Shown here in pieces: positions 47,216 to 57,865 of a stretch of 64,000 nt of DNA. The notes below the pieces were generated by a model. That model saw nothing but the letters and a program-made list of their open reading frames with translations. It searched no databases and was not told where the DNA came from. Numbering within the stretch: position 1 is the first letter of the stretch; the number at the start of each line of letters is the position of its first letter. Source of the DNA: Lepidostoma basale (Eukaryota; Arthropoda; Insecta; Trichoptera; Lepidostomatidae). The position numbers and the translations under genes were made by a program. Location: positions 1,178,001 through 1,242,000 of the forward strand of contig JAHDVF020000903.1 in the NCBI GenBank assembly GCA_022606425.2, written 5' to 3'.

Positions 47216-47404
47216 CTACCACTACATAAGATGAAATACTTTAATAACAATGTTAAAATGGCTTACACATTAATATGTCGATATTTCAAGGTACTGATAG
47301 AAATATTATAATTCAACAATTTCCAATTGCATTAATTTCCAAAATAAAAAATTATTTGTCAAGGCGAAGAAGAAAAAATTGACTCATTCAAATTTTCCGT
47401 TTTT

Positions 47405-47745
47405 CTTATTCTTCTTCTTCTTTTAATAGATCTGATGATCTGTGATACAGAAATCATGTCTCGTCGGATGATGAGATCCAGCTGTCCTTCCATCTCTAAG
47501 ACGGTCTTCCAGGTGGACGGTGTCCGGAGGGGACTTCATAAGCGGCTGTACATGCAAGTCTGTCACCATCCTTTTGGGCTAAATGGTCCCTCCAGTATCT
47601 TCTTCTGGATATACCCCACTGAACGATATCCTCTATTTCGCAAGTTTTTCTTATGTCTAAGTTGCGAACACGATCTCGGAGAGTTTTTCCAGTAATTGAT
47701 CTTAGAACCTTCATCTCCGATGTTCTTAGTAGTCCCATTATAAAT
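47405..47745 (-). pseudogene. GKTLRDR-group LINE 3' end
   Basis: The minus-strand frame 47738-47496 reads GLLRTSEMKVLRSITGKTLR, DRVRNLDIRKTC, WRDHLAQKDGDRL and HRPPGRPS. It ends at a GAAGAAGAAGAATAAG tail (47405-47422). Homologous to 39777-40294 and to the decayed 10830-11575 copy. Truncated at the 5' end near the EMKVLR box. Confidence 0.8.
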
Positions 47746-48146
47746 TTAACAATTTATAAATATAATCTAATTCGCTATGAAATATCAAACCTATCGCAGC
47801 ATTAGCACTTTATTGACAAGCATTATTACATTAATTGAGTGGTCGATTCCTAGTTTGTGGTCGTAGCCCAGAAAGGCGCGCGGCGCGGCAGGCAGGCAGG
47901 CGGCACGGGCCACGCGCCACAGTTGATTGCAGCCGACAAGCCGACTAAATGAGCGCCGAGTGCGGTATGCCGACGACAAATTGTCACTATTAATTAATAT
48001 GCACACATCTTGAGCGCAAACCACATCCAGGTGGAATAACAGGGCTATTATTCTGCGGTTCTAAGAGGGATTTGGTTCAGATTAACGCTCAGTTCCACAC
48101 AAGATGATTCATATATCACTGTTCCCTTAGGCATTTGATTAATATA
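47746..48146. other. No gene; GC-rich island 47865-48020
   Basis: GGCGCGCGGCGCGGCAGGC (from 47874) is the strongest GC island of the window, followed by TTAATTAATATGCAC, which has homeodomain and octamer-like sites. No repeat kin. Confidence 0.4.
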
Positions 48147-49433
48147 TTAGGTCCTTACATATGAAATTGGCGTTTTGTATGGGAGGAACATAAATTTTTT
48201 TTTTTTTTAAATATAATATATTTATTTAATCAAAGTATGTACCATTGCTATCTATGCACTTTTGCCATCTCATAGGTAGTTCATCGATCCCTTTACTAAA
48301 AAAACATTCGGACGGGAATCAATAAAATCTTTGAAGTCGGTTTGGACTGCCCCATCGGAGTTGAATTTTTTCCCTTGCAAGAAGTTATCCAAATTTCGAA
48401 AAAAATAGTAATCTGTTGGGGCAAGGTCCGGAGAGTACGGTGGATGTCTTAGACATTCCAATTGAAGCTCTTCTAATTTGGTAGCCGTCTGTTGTGCAGT
48501 GTGTGGTCTAGCGTTATCATGAAGCAGCAGTGGCCTAGAGCGATTAACCAGCCTCGGTTGTTTAGCAGCTAGCTTTTCATCATGGTTTGCAGTTGCTGAC
48601 AATAGACATCTGCCGTAATCGTCTGGCCAGATTTAAGAAAGCTGTAGTGAACGACACCAGCACTAGTCCACCAAACGCTCACAAGTAACTTTTTTGGAGT
48701 CAATTTTCGCTTGGGGCATGGTTTGGCTGGTTCGGCAGGGTTCAGCCATTGCGATGAGCGCTTCCGATTATCATACAGGATCCACTTTTCATCACAGGTA
48801 ATGATTCGATTCAAAATCCCTTCATTATTGTGCCGGTTGAGTAATGCAACGCAGCAGTCAACGCGCGTTTGTTGATTTGCTTCACTCAATTCGTGAGGTA
48901 CCCACCTTTCAAGCTTTTTCACCTTCCCAATTTGCTTCAAGTGGATTAAAACAGTTTTATCACTAACACCGCAGCCTGCAGCTAACTCGGACGTAGTTTG
49001 CGATGGATCCGCTTCCACAATAGCCTTCAATTCTTCATTATCAACTTTGGTCTCCGGCCGTCCACGGGGCTTGTTCTGCAGGTCGAAATTTCCAGAACGA
49101 AAACGTTGGAACCAAAAACGCACTGTGTTTTCTTTTGCGGCACCGTCGCCATACACATCATTAATCCTTCGAGCCGTTTCTGCAGCACTGGTGCCACGGT
49201 GGAACTCGTACTCGTAAATAACGCGATATTTCAAGTTTTCCATTTTGTAAACTGAGTGATGCAAAGAAAATAAACAATTGAGGAAAAAACAAATGAATTA
49301 TAATTTTCGAAACACAAATACTTGAGTAAATAGCTGTATAAATTTGAATTTGGAATTCCTAACCAAAGAGAAGATATTTGAGATCAAAGTTGCCCAGTAC
49401 GGCAAAACGCCAATTTCATATGTAAGGACCTAA
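48147..49433 (-). mobile_element. Mariner element copy 3 (cecropia-type)
   Basis: 1287 bp, flanked by TA at 48145-48146 and 49434-49435. The terminal repeats carry the same TTAGGTCCTTACATATG ends. It lies only 2.6 kb from copy 2 and in the opposite direction, so the pair could act as a larger composite unit. Confidence 0.94.
48226..49243 (-). pseudogene. Mariner transposase with two frameshifts (copy 3)
   Basis: The start MENLKYRV and all catalytic residues are readable, including HDNA and APTDYY. A 1-bp deletion near 48580 (ATGATGAAAAG where copy 1 has ATGATGGAAAAG) and another near 48305 (one G lost before the T run) shift the frame twice. The total length is 2 bases below the 1020 of copy 2. 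The translation between the lesions is very close to copy 2. Confidence 0.92.
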
Positions 49434-49661
49434 TATTAACAATCCGTTTGTGTATTTATTGTAAAAATACATTTTAACGGATTCATTTTATTTTATTCAG
49501 TGTTTAAGGTGGTTTCAGGAGCTCGTTGCAATTTTTTATCACTACAAGGCAATGTTTTAACTTTATAAAAAAATAATGATGGTAGGGGTTAAATACCAAT
49601 GTTTTAATACAGGCAACATCGTGGAATTCCACAGTTGAAAATTGTAAACTCACTTACAAAC
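49434..49661. other. Spacer
   Basis: AT-rich. Nothing supported. Confidence 0.4.
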
Positions 49662-50112
49662 TAACCATCATGCCGTCTCTCTGAAGGGTAGACAGAAAAA
49701 ATGGCCACATTTTTCTTTCCTAACATACTTTTCTAGCTTCCTCAATTGTAGCAGACCTTCGTGGCAGAGTGGCAAGAGCTCTGACTTCCATACCGAAGGT
49801 CCCGCGTTCGATTCCCGGCGATGGCAGTGTGATTGTCACACTGTCTTTGATCTGGTGTAGAATTCACGTGACAATAAAATGGCGATAGATTGGCTACCTA
49901 TCACATGTCACGAGAATCAATATATAATAGCTAAAAAATAAATTGTATACAGTAATTGGGTTTAAACGACCTGTTGTATACATAAAAAAATATATATATA
50001 TTTGCATCGTGTCATGCAAGCACGTCAATTTCTCCGACTTCTTACGTGGCCGATGTTCAATAATTGATTTATTTGATCGTGCCACGTTTTCCTGGTCTTC
50101 ATCTATTTCTAG
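49662..50112 (-). pseudogene. LINE-1F 3' end split by a SINE
   Basis: 49662-49747 (terminal hairpin, WxxFLSAYP region) and about 50000-50112 (CMTR through GRPRKTW region) are consecutive on the minus strand. The SINE 49748-49999 lies between them. The LINE was therefore older. Small deletions affect both halves. Confidence 0.85.
49748..49999 (+). mobile_element. tRNA-derived SINE, nested in LINE-1F
   Basis: The cleanest head in the window: CCTTCGTGGCAGAGTGGC, A box, and GCGTTCGATTCCCGG, B box. A full body, TTGTATACAGTAATTGGG, CTGTTGTATAC and an A-rich TA tail follow. The target duplication is unclear (about TTGTAGCA against TTTGCA). Confidence 0.92.
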
Positions 50113-50164
50113 ATATATTTTAAATTATTTGTAGTACTTATATTTATATAAGTATACTTTTATT

Positions 50165-50285
50165 ATTACTTTTTAACGTAAGTCGCGCATAGACAGGGGA
50201 CAGGCTAAGGGCGTGCATGAGCAAAGCTGACAAAAGGCGCCGCTGCTTTTTAACAGTTACGGGGGGAGCCTTCTATGGCTCGACC
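50165..50285 (+). repeat. Unknown GC-rich repeat U, copy 1
   Basis: Aligns with 59396-59517: GGGGACAGGC, a GAGC-AGCTGAC block and CGCCGCTGC...TAACAG are shared. No known family. The other copy lies inside a LINE-1F relic. Confidence 0.55.
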
Positions 50286-50899
50286 ATTATATTTAATCAT
50301 CTACTAATAAAATGTAACAGTCAACCGTTACTCAATATTTAAATAAAAATCTTAAATATTTCTTATTTAAAACATTTGATCTTTATTCACGGTGAATTTT
50401 AGATTATTTAAATACCTTGGAAGGGTTCGGTTAATTAATTATTATCAGATCTAGGTACCGCATGAAAACTGATACTTGTAAACTCAGAAATATATTATAT
50501 ATAGGCAAAATTAAATTAGGTACCTTGGAGTACAAAACACGTGGCTTTATTTCAATATAAAATGAGTGATCGTGTGACGTCCTAGGGTTGGTAAACTACA
50601 AACTCTTTTTTCTGAAATATTTATAAAATAATCTATTAAAAATTATAATCTCCCAAGTTCTTAAAACCGACTTGAGAATAATGGAGGGAGCGATATTGCA
50701 AAGGATAATGAGGCTTTCTTCCGATTGATAGTAAAAGTCTAATGGCCTTGAAAAACATGAAATAGAAAATATAAACACTTTTGATATATCGAGTATCTTA
50801 TATTTTGAAAATATAAAAGTACCCATCTCTGTACCTGGGTCCTTTTTGTCGTAAGTGATTTTAGGCCGAAATTAGTTTAGGTGATTATGTCAGATTTTC
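50286..50899. other. No gene seen
   Basis: AT-rich DNA. Confidence 0.5.
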
Positions 50900-51238
50900 A
50901 TAATGTATTGAGTGCGTCCAGAGCTGTTATCTATAGATTGGAACCCTCGGCAGTCAACTATACGATCCTCGAAGGAAGAAGCAACACATAAACTTCTCGT
51001 CCCGTGGTGCCAAGGAGCTTCAAACTTCGCAGATCGCGCTTTTGGCATCGCGGAACCGACGGCGTGGAACAGGCTGCCCTACAATATCCGCAATCAAGAC
51101 GACGAAGGAGTGTTCAGAAGCTCTCTTAAAACTTTTCTTTTTAAGAGAAGCTTTCCGGACGTTGAGCGCCCTTGAAGTGAATCTCTCACAAAAATGGCGC
51201 TATATAAATCATCATCATCATCATCATCATCATCACTA
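50900..51238 (+). pseudogene. CR1/L2-like LINE C-terminus with ATC tail
   Basis: The frame 50912-51175 ends in the conserved tail of CR1/L2-type LINE proteins: HKLLVPWCQGASNFADRAFG, AEPTAWNRLPYNIRN, FRSSLKTFLFKRSF. TGGCGCTATATAAATC and an ATC repeat (51208-51238) close the element, the 3' organisation usual for this clade. Open over the fragment, but 5'-truncated. Confidence 0.8.
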
Positions 51239-52992
51239 ACGGTTACTTCTTACTATACAATATACTGGATGTGTACTGGATATACTTTACTATTCACTTT
51301 ACACTATGTTGATGATACCATAATATGTACAAATGTACATCACTCATTTCGGCCAAAAATTCACTCAAGACGTTATAACTCTATGTACAGTATATGACAA
51401 TCGAAAATTAATCCCATTTCCTTATTTATCAATACAGTAAATCGTATCATGGATTTATAATATTTGAATTTAAATTAAGATTCCTGAATAAACAGAAAAC
51501 AAATTTCTCCTATCGTTTACATTCTTTGAATGTAACAAGATCGCCTGAAACCATACTAAATTAAATTTTCATATTACATATAAATGTATTAAAAATTATA
51601 CTCTTCGTGTATTGGATCGTGAAAGGTTTAAATAGATAAGTTTTTTTAATATATGTGTATCTACATACCCACATATCTATTTACATTACGGATAACCTTT
51701 TACAGATTGCGAGTAATTTATCCGTCAAAATTTTTTAATAGTCTGTCGTTATTACATGATGAAACGAATGGTAGGTTTTTGATCTCTTGAGAAAAGCATA
51801 TCGTTGGATGGAGTAAAATAAAGCCTGACGAAAATCGCTTTCCAAAGAATGTTCAAACGGAATTTTTATATTGAGTGGATCGTCGTAGTAATTGATAACA
51901 TTTTACGATTCAAAGAAGATTTAGACATCCCAAAAGGATACTTTAGACCTAAAAATATTGAAGGTCCCGGAATATCGATTCTGTCGCTAACCAGATGGAG
52001 CAACTATCCGTAGCCATGGGATTTAAACAAAAGCTCCGTTACAAATTATATTAAAACTGTGTACCTTTTGCAATAAGCATTTTTTTACATTGTTCTATAA
52101 ACAAAGTTTTTTTGTTAATACCTTTTGTAAAAATGAAATGATAATATTTCAGTACATTATAAAGTGAACCAGTGTATAAACTGGGTACTTATCAAGAGAA
52201 TTCAAGTGAAACATTAAGAAAATGGTGTCCTGAGTTATGTGCATAATTTGAAAGGTCAGCAATTGCTAACTAACTCGTTAATAAGATTAAAATTTAGTTT
52301 CCATGTAAATGTACGAGTGCGAGTGCGTCAGAGGGAAAATAATTAATTTGCCAGTAGGTGTTTATATCCCCCGTACAACTTGAAGATCCCGCCGTAGAAT
52401 TGGAGTTGTGTTATAAATAATGCGGAGAATTTCTTAACTGGCTTCTAACTATCTCCTCTCCCGGAGCCGCGCACGTCGACAGCGAGCCGTGATATATGTT
52501 TCTCCGGAAAAGCTCATTTTGTTCCATCAACTGTCATTTTATATGATTTATTGTGTGTAATTAAGTTGGGCAGTTCTGACTGACTCGCACGCGCCTTACA
52601 GAGACGTTACCGCGCGGCCCAAAAGGATCGTTACTTCGGAGAATGTTTATTGGATGATATATACCACTTCTTTCATTGAAATTCTCCCTCAATATATCTT
52701 CGAAGATTTATAAATAATGTGTTTAGACAACAATGTGAATTTTTTCCGACACGAAATTTATCTAGATCATGGGATATTGTGCGTTCGGTTGTAAATCATT
52801 CCTTTTTTATTTACATTTCAAACTCCGCGGATATTTTATCCTTTATCGGCCTTTCAATTACATGACACATTCTTCTACTATAGCACCGAGAAAATTACTC
52901 TTCATTACATCCAGTAAAATAAATACACTCATCCCAGCATTGTCAAATGGCAATAGTGAAAATATGATAAATTATTTGATATGATATTATTA
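51239..52992. other. No gene; GC-richer island 52375-52660
   Basis: The island has CCCGGAGCCGCGCACGTCG near 52463 and GACTCGCACGCGCC near 52582. Outside it the DNA is AT-rich with no supported gene. Confidence 0.4.
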
Positions 52993-53190
52993 GTTTTTAA
53001 GATAATCAAATGATTTTACTGAAATCTCTTGATGGATGTTCATTTTAAATAATAATTAAATAAAACGGTGTTTTTAAACTACTTCCAGGAGGCTGTCGAT
53101 GCCAGCGAGCCTGGCGAAACCGGTCGCTGTCTAAATAAAGACAAAAGTGGAAGTAGTTAAAAAAAACACCGTTTTATTTAATTATTATTA
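52993..53190 (+). mobile_element. Hammerhead-family B with inverted flank
   Basis: The right copy (53093-53125) reads CUGUCGA, U, GCCAG, CGAGC, CUGGC, GAAA, ACCGGU, C. Stem II is five perfect pairs. Core A6 is U. The 3' flank contains AATAAAGACAAAAGTGG. An inverted copy of that flank (53051-53086) faces it, giving arms of about 36 bases that match 53149-53186. Confidence 0.6.
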
Positions 53191-53564
53191 TTAGTTTCTT
53201 AAAAAAATATGCGTATTGTAATTTTTACATTATAAGCTTTAAATCTAACAATGAGACTTCCACTGTAATTTCAGTATAACCTCATTAACAAAATAAAAAT
53301 TGCTACATGTACATATAAACATTTATTAATTTTATAAAAACCTGAAAAATACATATTTCACTTTTTATAAGACTATCACCGAGGATTTTAATCAATTGTA
53401 TTTGGATTTAGTCTCTTTTAATCTCCAAACTCAGCAGATCTAGCTCGTTATTATGAAGAAGGAATCGGGTCATGCTAAGGTTTATCCCAATTCCCCTACA
53501 TCAGGAGATTAGCGTTCTGTTCCCTCGACCACCACCGGACTATTTATAAATATATAGATACAAC
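53191..53564. other. Spacer
   Basis: AT-rich. Nothing supported. Confidence 0.4.
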
Positions 53565-54060
53565 TCTAACCTAACTAATTAACCGTCACGTCGTCTCCTC
53601 GGGGGAGTAAGCAAAAAAATGGAATGCCACACTTCTCTTTCCTGAAATACTTCTCTCGCAGCCTCAACATTCATACATCGTGTCATGCACGCATGTCGAT
53701 TTCTCCGAATCCTCAAGTAACCGATAACCAATGTTTGATTTATTTGATCATGCCACGTTTTCTTCGATCTTTCTCTATTTCTAGTTCCATTTACATCGTT
53801 AGCGAACATTTGTTTACAATTAATTCTTCATTAATTGTTTCCATGTGTCCTAAGCATATTTGTGTTCCTTTCATTATTTTGTTCAAAATACCATCATTCG
53901 CACCGCATTCACTTCTTATATTTTAATTCGACACTATCATACACAGAGAATTACACATTCGTCTAAGAGATCTCATTTCTACTCTCTTCTAGATCTCATT
54001 CTCACTGCATTCACATATTATATATTCATTCGACAATCTATCATACACATACAACTTTAA
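53565..54060 (-). pseudogene. LINE-1F 3' portion
   Basis: Starts with a worn CTAA tail and hairpin (TCCTCGGGGGAG) and reads, on the minus strand, VWHSIF..., TRCMNVEAAREVFQE, NRERSKKTWHDQINQ, up to the RMGEE and GRTMYD equivalents by 53960, with deletions toward 54060. Degenerate. Confidence 0.75.
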
Positions 54061-54223
54061 AACAAAACAAACTTAACTCTAGCTTTTACAAAATGTATGG
54101 AAAATTCATAAATCAGTACACTACAGTTTATATTCACCTGGTGTTTTTTTTTATTCCACATCTACATTGATATATTTTGTTAAGATTTTTAGATTTAACA
54201 TATTCTTATAAAACTAGCTTGAC

Positions 54224-54378
54224 ATCACGCTGTCTCCCCGAAGGGGTAGGCAGAAAGAATGGACTGCCACACTTTAACCGATGCGGTACTCCATCCATCT
54301 CTTTTCGCCTCCGCGGGAGACGCGATGTGATGGGTTCCGAACCTCATCGCCACCAATAGGCATCTCCTGCAACTTAAT
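54224..54378 (-). mobile_element. Composite SINE-like element with LINE-1F tail
   Basis: The LINE-1F terminal segment (54226-54277: CATCACGCTGTCTCCCCG, GTAGGCAGAAAGAATGGAC) is joined to a GC-rich body (ACCGATGCGGTACTCC, CGCGGGAGACGCGATG, CCTCATCGCC). The join and body are the same as at 1695-1905, without that copy's AT-rich insertion, so this is a repeated structure, not a one-off rearrangement. Confidence 0.6.
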
Positions 54379-54464
54379 GTATATTTCAACTTATTAATGT
54401 ATATTAAATTTATTAATGTATATTGCAACTTACTGTATATTCTTATTAAATTAAATAATAATAT

Positions 54465-54650
54465 ACTTTTAGTATTCGTATCAAAACCACTTTATTTGGT
54501 AACACCAACCGGTTTCACTCCCACCGGATCTTCGTCAGGGTAAGAGTGTAATCTGTTTACCCTCTCACCCTGACGAACTTTACTCTTTCATCCTGACGAA
54601 GCTCCAGTGGGAGCTAATAGCGATACTAATACTAAAAGTTTATCATTATT
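54465..54650. mobile_element. Head-to-head hammerhead-family E pair
   Basis: The outer arms CTTTTAGTATTCGTATC (54469) and GATACTAATACTAAAAG (54622) are inverted. The left copy is on the minus strand and has a near-complete hammerhead (54503-54542). The right copy (54593-54620) has CTGACGA, then a perfect AGCUCC/GGAGCU stem II, but its GAAACCGG part is missing. A second CTGACGA lies at 54570. Confidence 0.65.
54503..54542 (-). ncRNA. Hammerhead ribozyme candidate, family E
   Basis: Minus strand: stem I 5' strand UACC, core CUGACGA (54538-54532), stem II AGAUCC, loop GGUG, GGAGU, then GAAA (54516-54513), palindromic stem III ACCGGU, cleavage base U (54507), stem I 3' strand GGUG. All core positions agree with the hammerhead consensus. 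Stem I has three Watson-Crick pairs and one wobble. Stem II is weakened by a mismatch that the sister copy lacks. Likely from a Penelope-like LTR. Confidence 0.65.
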
Positions 54651-55184
54651 TTATTTAAAAATGTCACACCACAAATTAAGTACTTCATACAAAAGTTTAT
54701 ATTATTGTTATATAGCCTGCTGAAAAACTTGGCAATATACATACATATTTCTGAAGTTTTTACGTGATTCGATTTGCAAATGCTCAATTCTATAAATAAT
54801 GAAAAATCTGTTACATTAGTTACATAAACTAGGTGAAACTTCCAGCATTAGATCGAAACGTGGAGCCAGTCAAAAATAGGGGCCTCTCCTAAAGCAACGT
54901 CTTCCTTAACTCAATTTGCCAAGTCAAACAGGCGCCGCGCCGCCAGCCAATTATAAAGTTAAATCGTAGTAAGTTGCTTGCTGAAAATATCAGACGCAGT
55001 GCTGCAGAGCGCCACTGCCGGACCAGCACCCACAGCCTCTTCTGCCTTCTCTGCTACTTACAATCTTAGATTAATCTTACATTAATTGCATTGCACTAGT
55101 AATTTCATGTCATTAATATTGTTTCTTGTTAGGACCGAAAATAAATTAACACTTTGGATTTCAGACAATGCTAGAACACAACAT
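54651..55184. other. No gene seen
   Basis: A moderately GC-richer patch at 54910-55050 (CAGGCGCCGCGCCGCCAGCC near 54929) has no supported frame. Confidence 0.4.
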
Positions 55185-55265
55185 TTTGAATGTATACAAA
55201 TTCTTGTAGACAAATACTGGATTTTACCCATTGCGGATAAATTATTATTTTATAAGTATTTATAA

Positions 55266-55530
55266 GTATCTCAATAGAGACGAAGATGTAAATTGTTTTC
55301 TGGGAACAGAATATGGTGGCCGAGGCGCTTAAGCGTGGGATTCTAGCATATATACAAGTTCCAAAAATTTGTCAGACGTGGTGATCATAAGAAAGGAGGG
55401 ATGGGTAATGTTGTTAAACATAAAGCGATCGCTCAACCCAACCAATGACAGGTGATAAGTCCTGTAAGCGCCTCGGCCACCATATTCTGTTCCCAGAAAA
55501 CAATTTACATCTTCGTCTCTATTGAGATAC
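55266..55530. repeat. Foldback-family F element with 66-bp perfect arms
   Basis: Arms 55266-55331 and 55465-55530 are exact reverse complements over 66 bases (GTATCTCAATAGAGACG ... GGCCGAGGCGCTTA). The 133-bp centre includes CATTGGTTGGGTTGAGC (inverted). Shared blocks occur at 19153-19330 and 20865-21157. The exact match implies a recent duplication or conversion. Confidence 0.85.
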
Positions 55531-55671
55531 AATTAATCTTTATAAATTGCTAGAACAATATATTTATTATTTCTTGAACAATGTTAGAAAAAACACATAA
55601 AATATTTAATAGTGATGAAAATGTCTCTATTCCAGAAGTTTTCTTTTATTTTATAGGAACGTTATTTTTTT

Positions 55672-55860
55672 AATACAACAGGTCTAATGAATCTAATAAC
55701 TGTATACAATTTGTTTTTTAGATATTATATTGATTCTCATGATAAATTATATGTACCTAGCTAATCTACCGCCATTTTACTGTCACGTGAATTCTACCCC
55801 AGACCAAAGACAATCACCCTGCCATTTGAAATTTCAGAGCTTTTGCCACTCTGCCATGGT
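55672..55860 (-). mobile_element. tRNA-derived SINE, deleted head
   Basis: Body and 3' end are recognisable on the minus strand (ACGTGACAGTAAAATGGCGG). The B box region is lost, and the head keeps only a TGGCAGAGTGGCAAAAGC A box-like stretch. Confidence 0.8.
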
Positions 55861-56045
55861 CAGCTTGTTTACTACCCCTGATCTGTACGTATAATATATA
55901 AAGAAGTAAGTTTATAATAGTGCCATCACTCTGGCGAGCCTGGCGAAACCGGGCGCTGTCAAAATAAAGACAACTTTTGGAAGAAATACATATTTTAATT
56001 TTAAATGAACTTCCATCAAGAGATTTCAGTAAAATCATTACATTA
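55861..56045 (+). mobile_element. Hammerhead-family B LTR fragment
   Basis: CCCCTGATCTG, TATATAAAG (55895-55903), ATCACT (55925-55930), GAGCCTGGCGAAACCGGG and AATAAA (55963-55968). TATA to initiator A is 33 bases, as in copy 460-600. The 5' half of the ribozyme core has decayed (CUCUGGCGA). The 3' flank runs to ATTTCAGTAAAATCATT. Confidence 0.55.
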
Positions 56046-56939
56046 TTTTATAATGGGTTAGAAAAGACGAAACATGCCATTCTTATACAATATAATATAA
56101 TTTCTAAAAAATATACTCAGGCACAAGGCAATGTTAAGTTTTGACATAAAAGCTTATAAATTTAAACATACTATTTTTGATACAAAAAAAATAATTTCAT
56201 TAATCACACAATGAATTTTATCAAGCTCTCGCATACAGTGAATATTACATAAAATTGTATATAAAATGTTTATTTTTAGGTCAAAATATTTTCAATATAT
56301 CCATCCACACCACCAATGATGTCAAATGTATTCATTTTGGATATCAAAAAACGTTGTTTAATCGTGAGTACAACTAAACGACCGCGTGACTGAAATTCAT
56401 TTTCATTGGTAAAATGGACATTTAAATTGTGAAAAATTCTGCTGCTAGCATTACGACACATGTAAAAACAAAAAAAAGGGGATGACCACATTTTTTCTTT
56501 TCTATATTTTCAATTATTTAACTGAAAACGTTTACAAAATATTCGAATTCACATGTTTATACACTTTAAAATGGGAATCTTCAAGCAATATTAAATTTCA
56601 ATCACCTTATTGACATTGAAAATAAACTATTATTTGTATCGAAAAAGTTTTCATTTATTTAGCAAACATTTTCAATAAAGTTTCTTTCGAGTCTAAACGA
56701 ATTTTTCGTTTTGAAATATGCGGAACTTGACCCTTCAACTCGATTGAAGTAATCGTAGACATTAATCATTTATATATAATAGTACACAGTTTTCATATCT
56801 TTGAACTTGGGTAGCCCGGTCATGGGAGGAAGCCTTGTAAACATAACCTTACATACTTTATATCGATGAAAAAGTTTTCTATATTATATAAATTTTTTAT
56901 ATTTTACAAAAGTGACATATTTCACTTTGCTGGAACGTT
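56046..56939. other. No gene seen
   Basis: AT-rich. A GACGAAACATGCC piece at 56056-56068 is a family A trace, and 56870-56940 another. Confidence 0.4.
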
Positions 56940-57425
56940 AAACATGTATGGAAGTGAAGCTTGGAGCTGGCAAAAGAAGGATGAAAGCAGGATGAATGTC
57001 GTAGAAATGAGATCACTAAGAAGAATGTGAGGGAAAACTTTGTATGATAGAATACTGAACGATGAAATAAGAAAGAAATATAAGGCAGATGACTGCATCA
57101 TGGATAAAATTTAAAAAAGGATCCCCGAGATGGTTTGGACATATGGAACGAATGGATGAGAGTAGAATGGTTAAAAAGTTGCACACAAGCAGCGTGAGTG
57201 TAAAAAGAAGCCGAGGACGACCGACGAAAACATGACATGACCAAATTAATCAATAACTAAAAGGCGGTCACATTCGAAGTCGGAATAATCGACGTGCGTG
57301 CATGGTTCGATGTATGAATGTAGAGGAAGCCCGAGAGGTATGCCAGGACAGAGCATTGTGGCGATCCATCCTCTCTTCCAACCCCTCTGGGGAAACGGCG
57401 TGATGGTTAGTTAGTTAGTTAGTTA
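56940..57425 (+). pseudogene. LINE-1F 3' portion, TTAG-tailed
   Basis: Reads MYGSEAWSWQKKDESRM, MRSLRRM then stop, PRWFGHMERMDESRMVKK, RSRGRPTKT and TRACMVRCMNVEEAREVCQD, ending with GGCGTGATGG and four to five TTAG units. It is an intermediate in divergence between the two subfamilies. A run near 57110 carries a frameshift. Confidence 0.88.
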
Positions 57426-57705
57426 TACATTCCCTAGAAAGGCAAAATATGACACTCTAGTAAAACAAAATATAGCTTTTGGAAAAGGTTCTCGTGAAAT
57501 ATTCATATTTTTTAAAGAAAAGCGAATATTGTAGATCTGGCTAAGATGAGTTTGTTTATAATCTAATAGTGATGCGCTTCTCTTACAGTGAAAAAACAGT
57601 GGCGTTCAGTGTATTTTTTTGCAAACTAGATTCCTGTAATACCTTACGATTATACATCGATGTATAAAATTCTGTAAAATGGATAAAATTGTTACAAATC
57701 GCATT
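57426..57705. other. Spacer
   Basis: AT-rich. Nothing supported. Confidence 0.4.
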
Positions 57706-57865
57706 TGTCGCCCAATGGCAACATGGTGGGCCAACATGGAAAAGGAGCTCCAACGCGAGAATCTGACAGTGGAAATGAGTCAAAATAGGAAAGTTTAGCG
57801 TTTTCGTACGAGGAGGTCCGACCCCAGATGATGGGAAATGGCAAAGGGAAAGAAGAAGATTTAAG
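57706..57865 (+). mobile_element. Unassigned LINE 3' end
   Basis: One frame reads WWANMEKELQRENLTVEMSQ, then NRKV and a stop where the family has W, and the sequence ends with AAAGGGAAAGAAGAAG. The E-x-EL, NLT and QNRxxW pattern is seen at the C-terminus of several insect LINEs. Low-confidence family placement. Confidence 0.45.

Noticed and set aside
49752..49824. tRNA gene (SINE head with A and B boxes)
   Set aside because: It cannot be folded into a full cloverleaf with a paired acceptor stem, and the same head with the same 170-base downstream body recurs at eight places, so it is a SINE.
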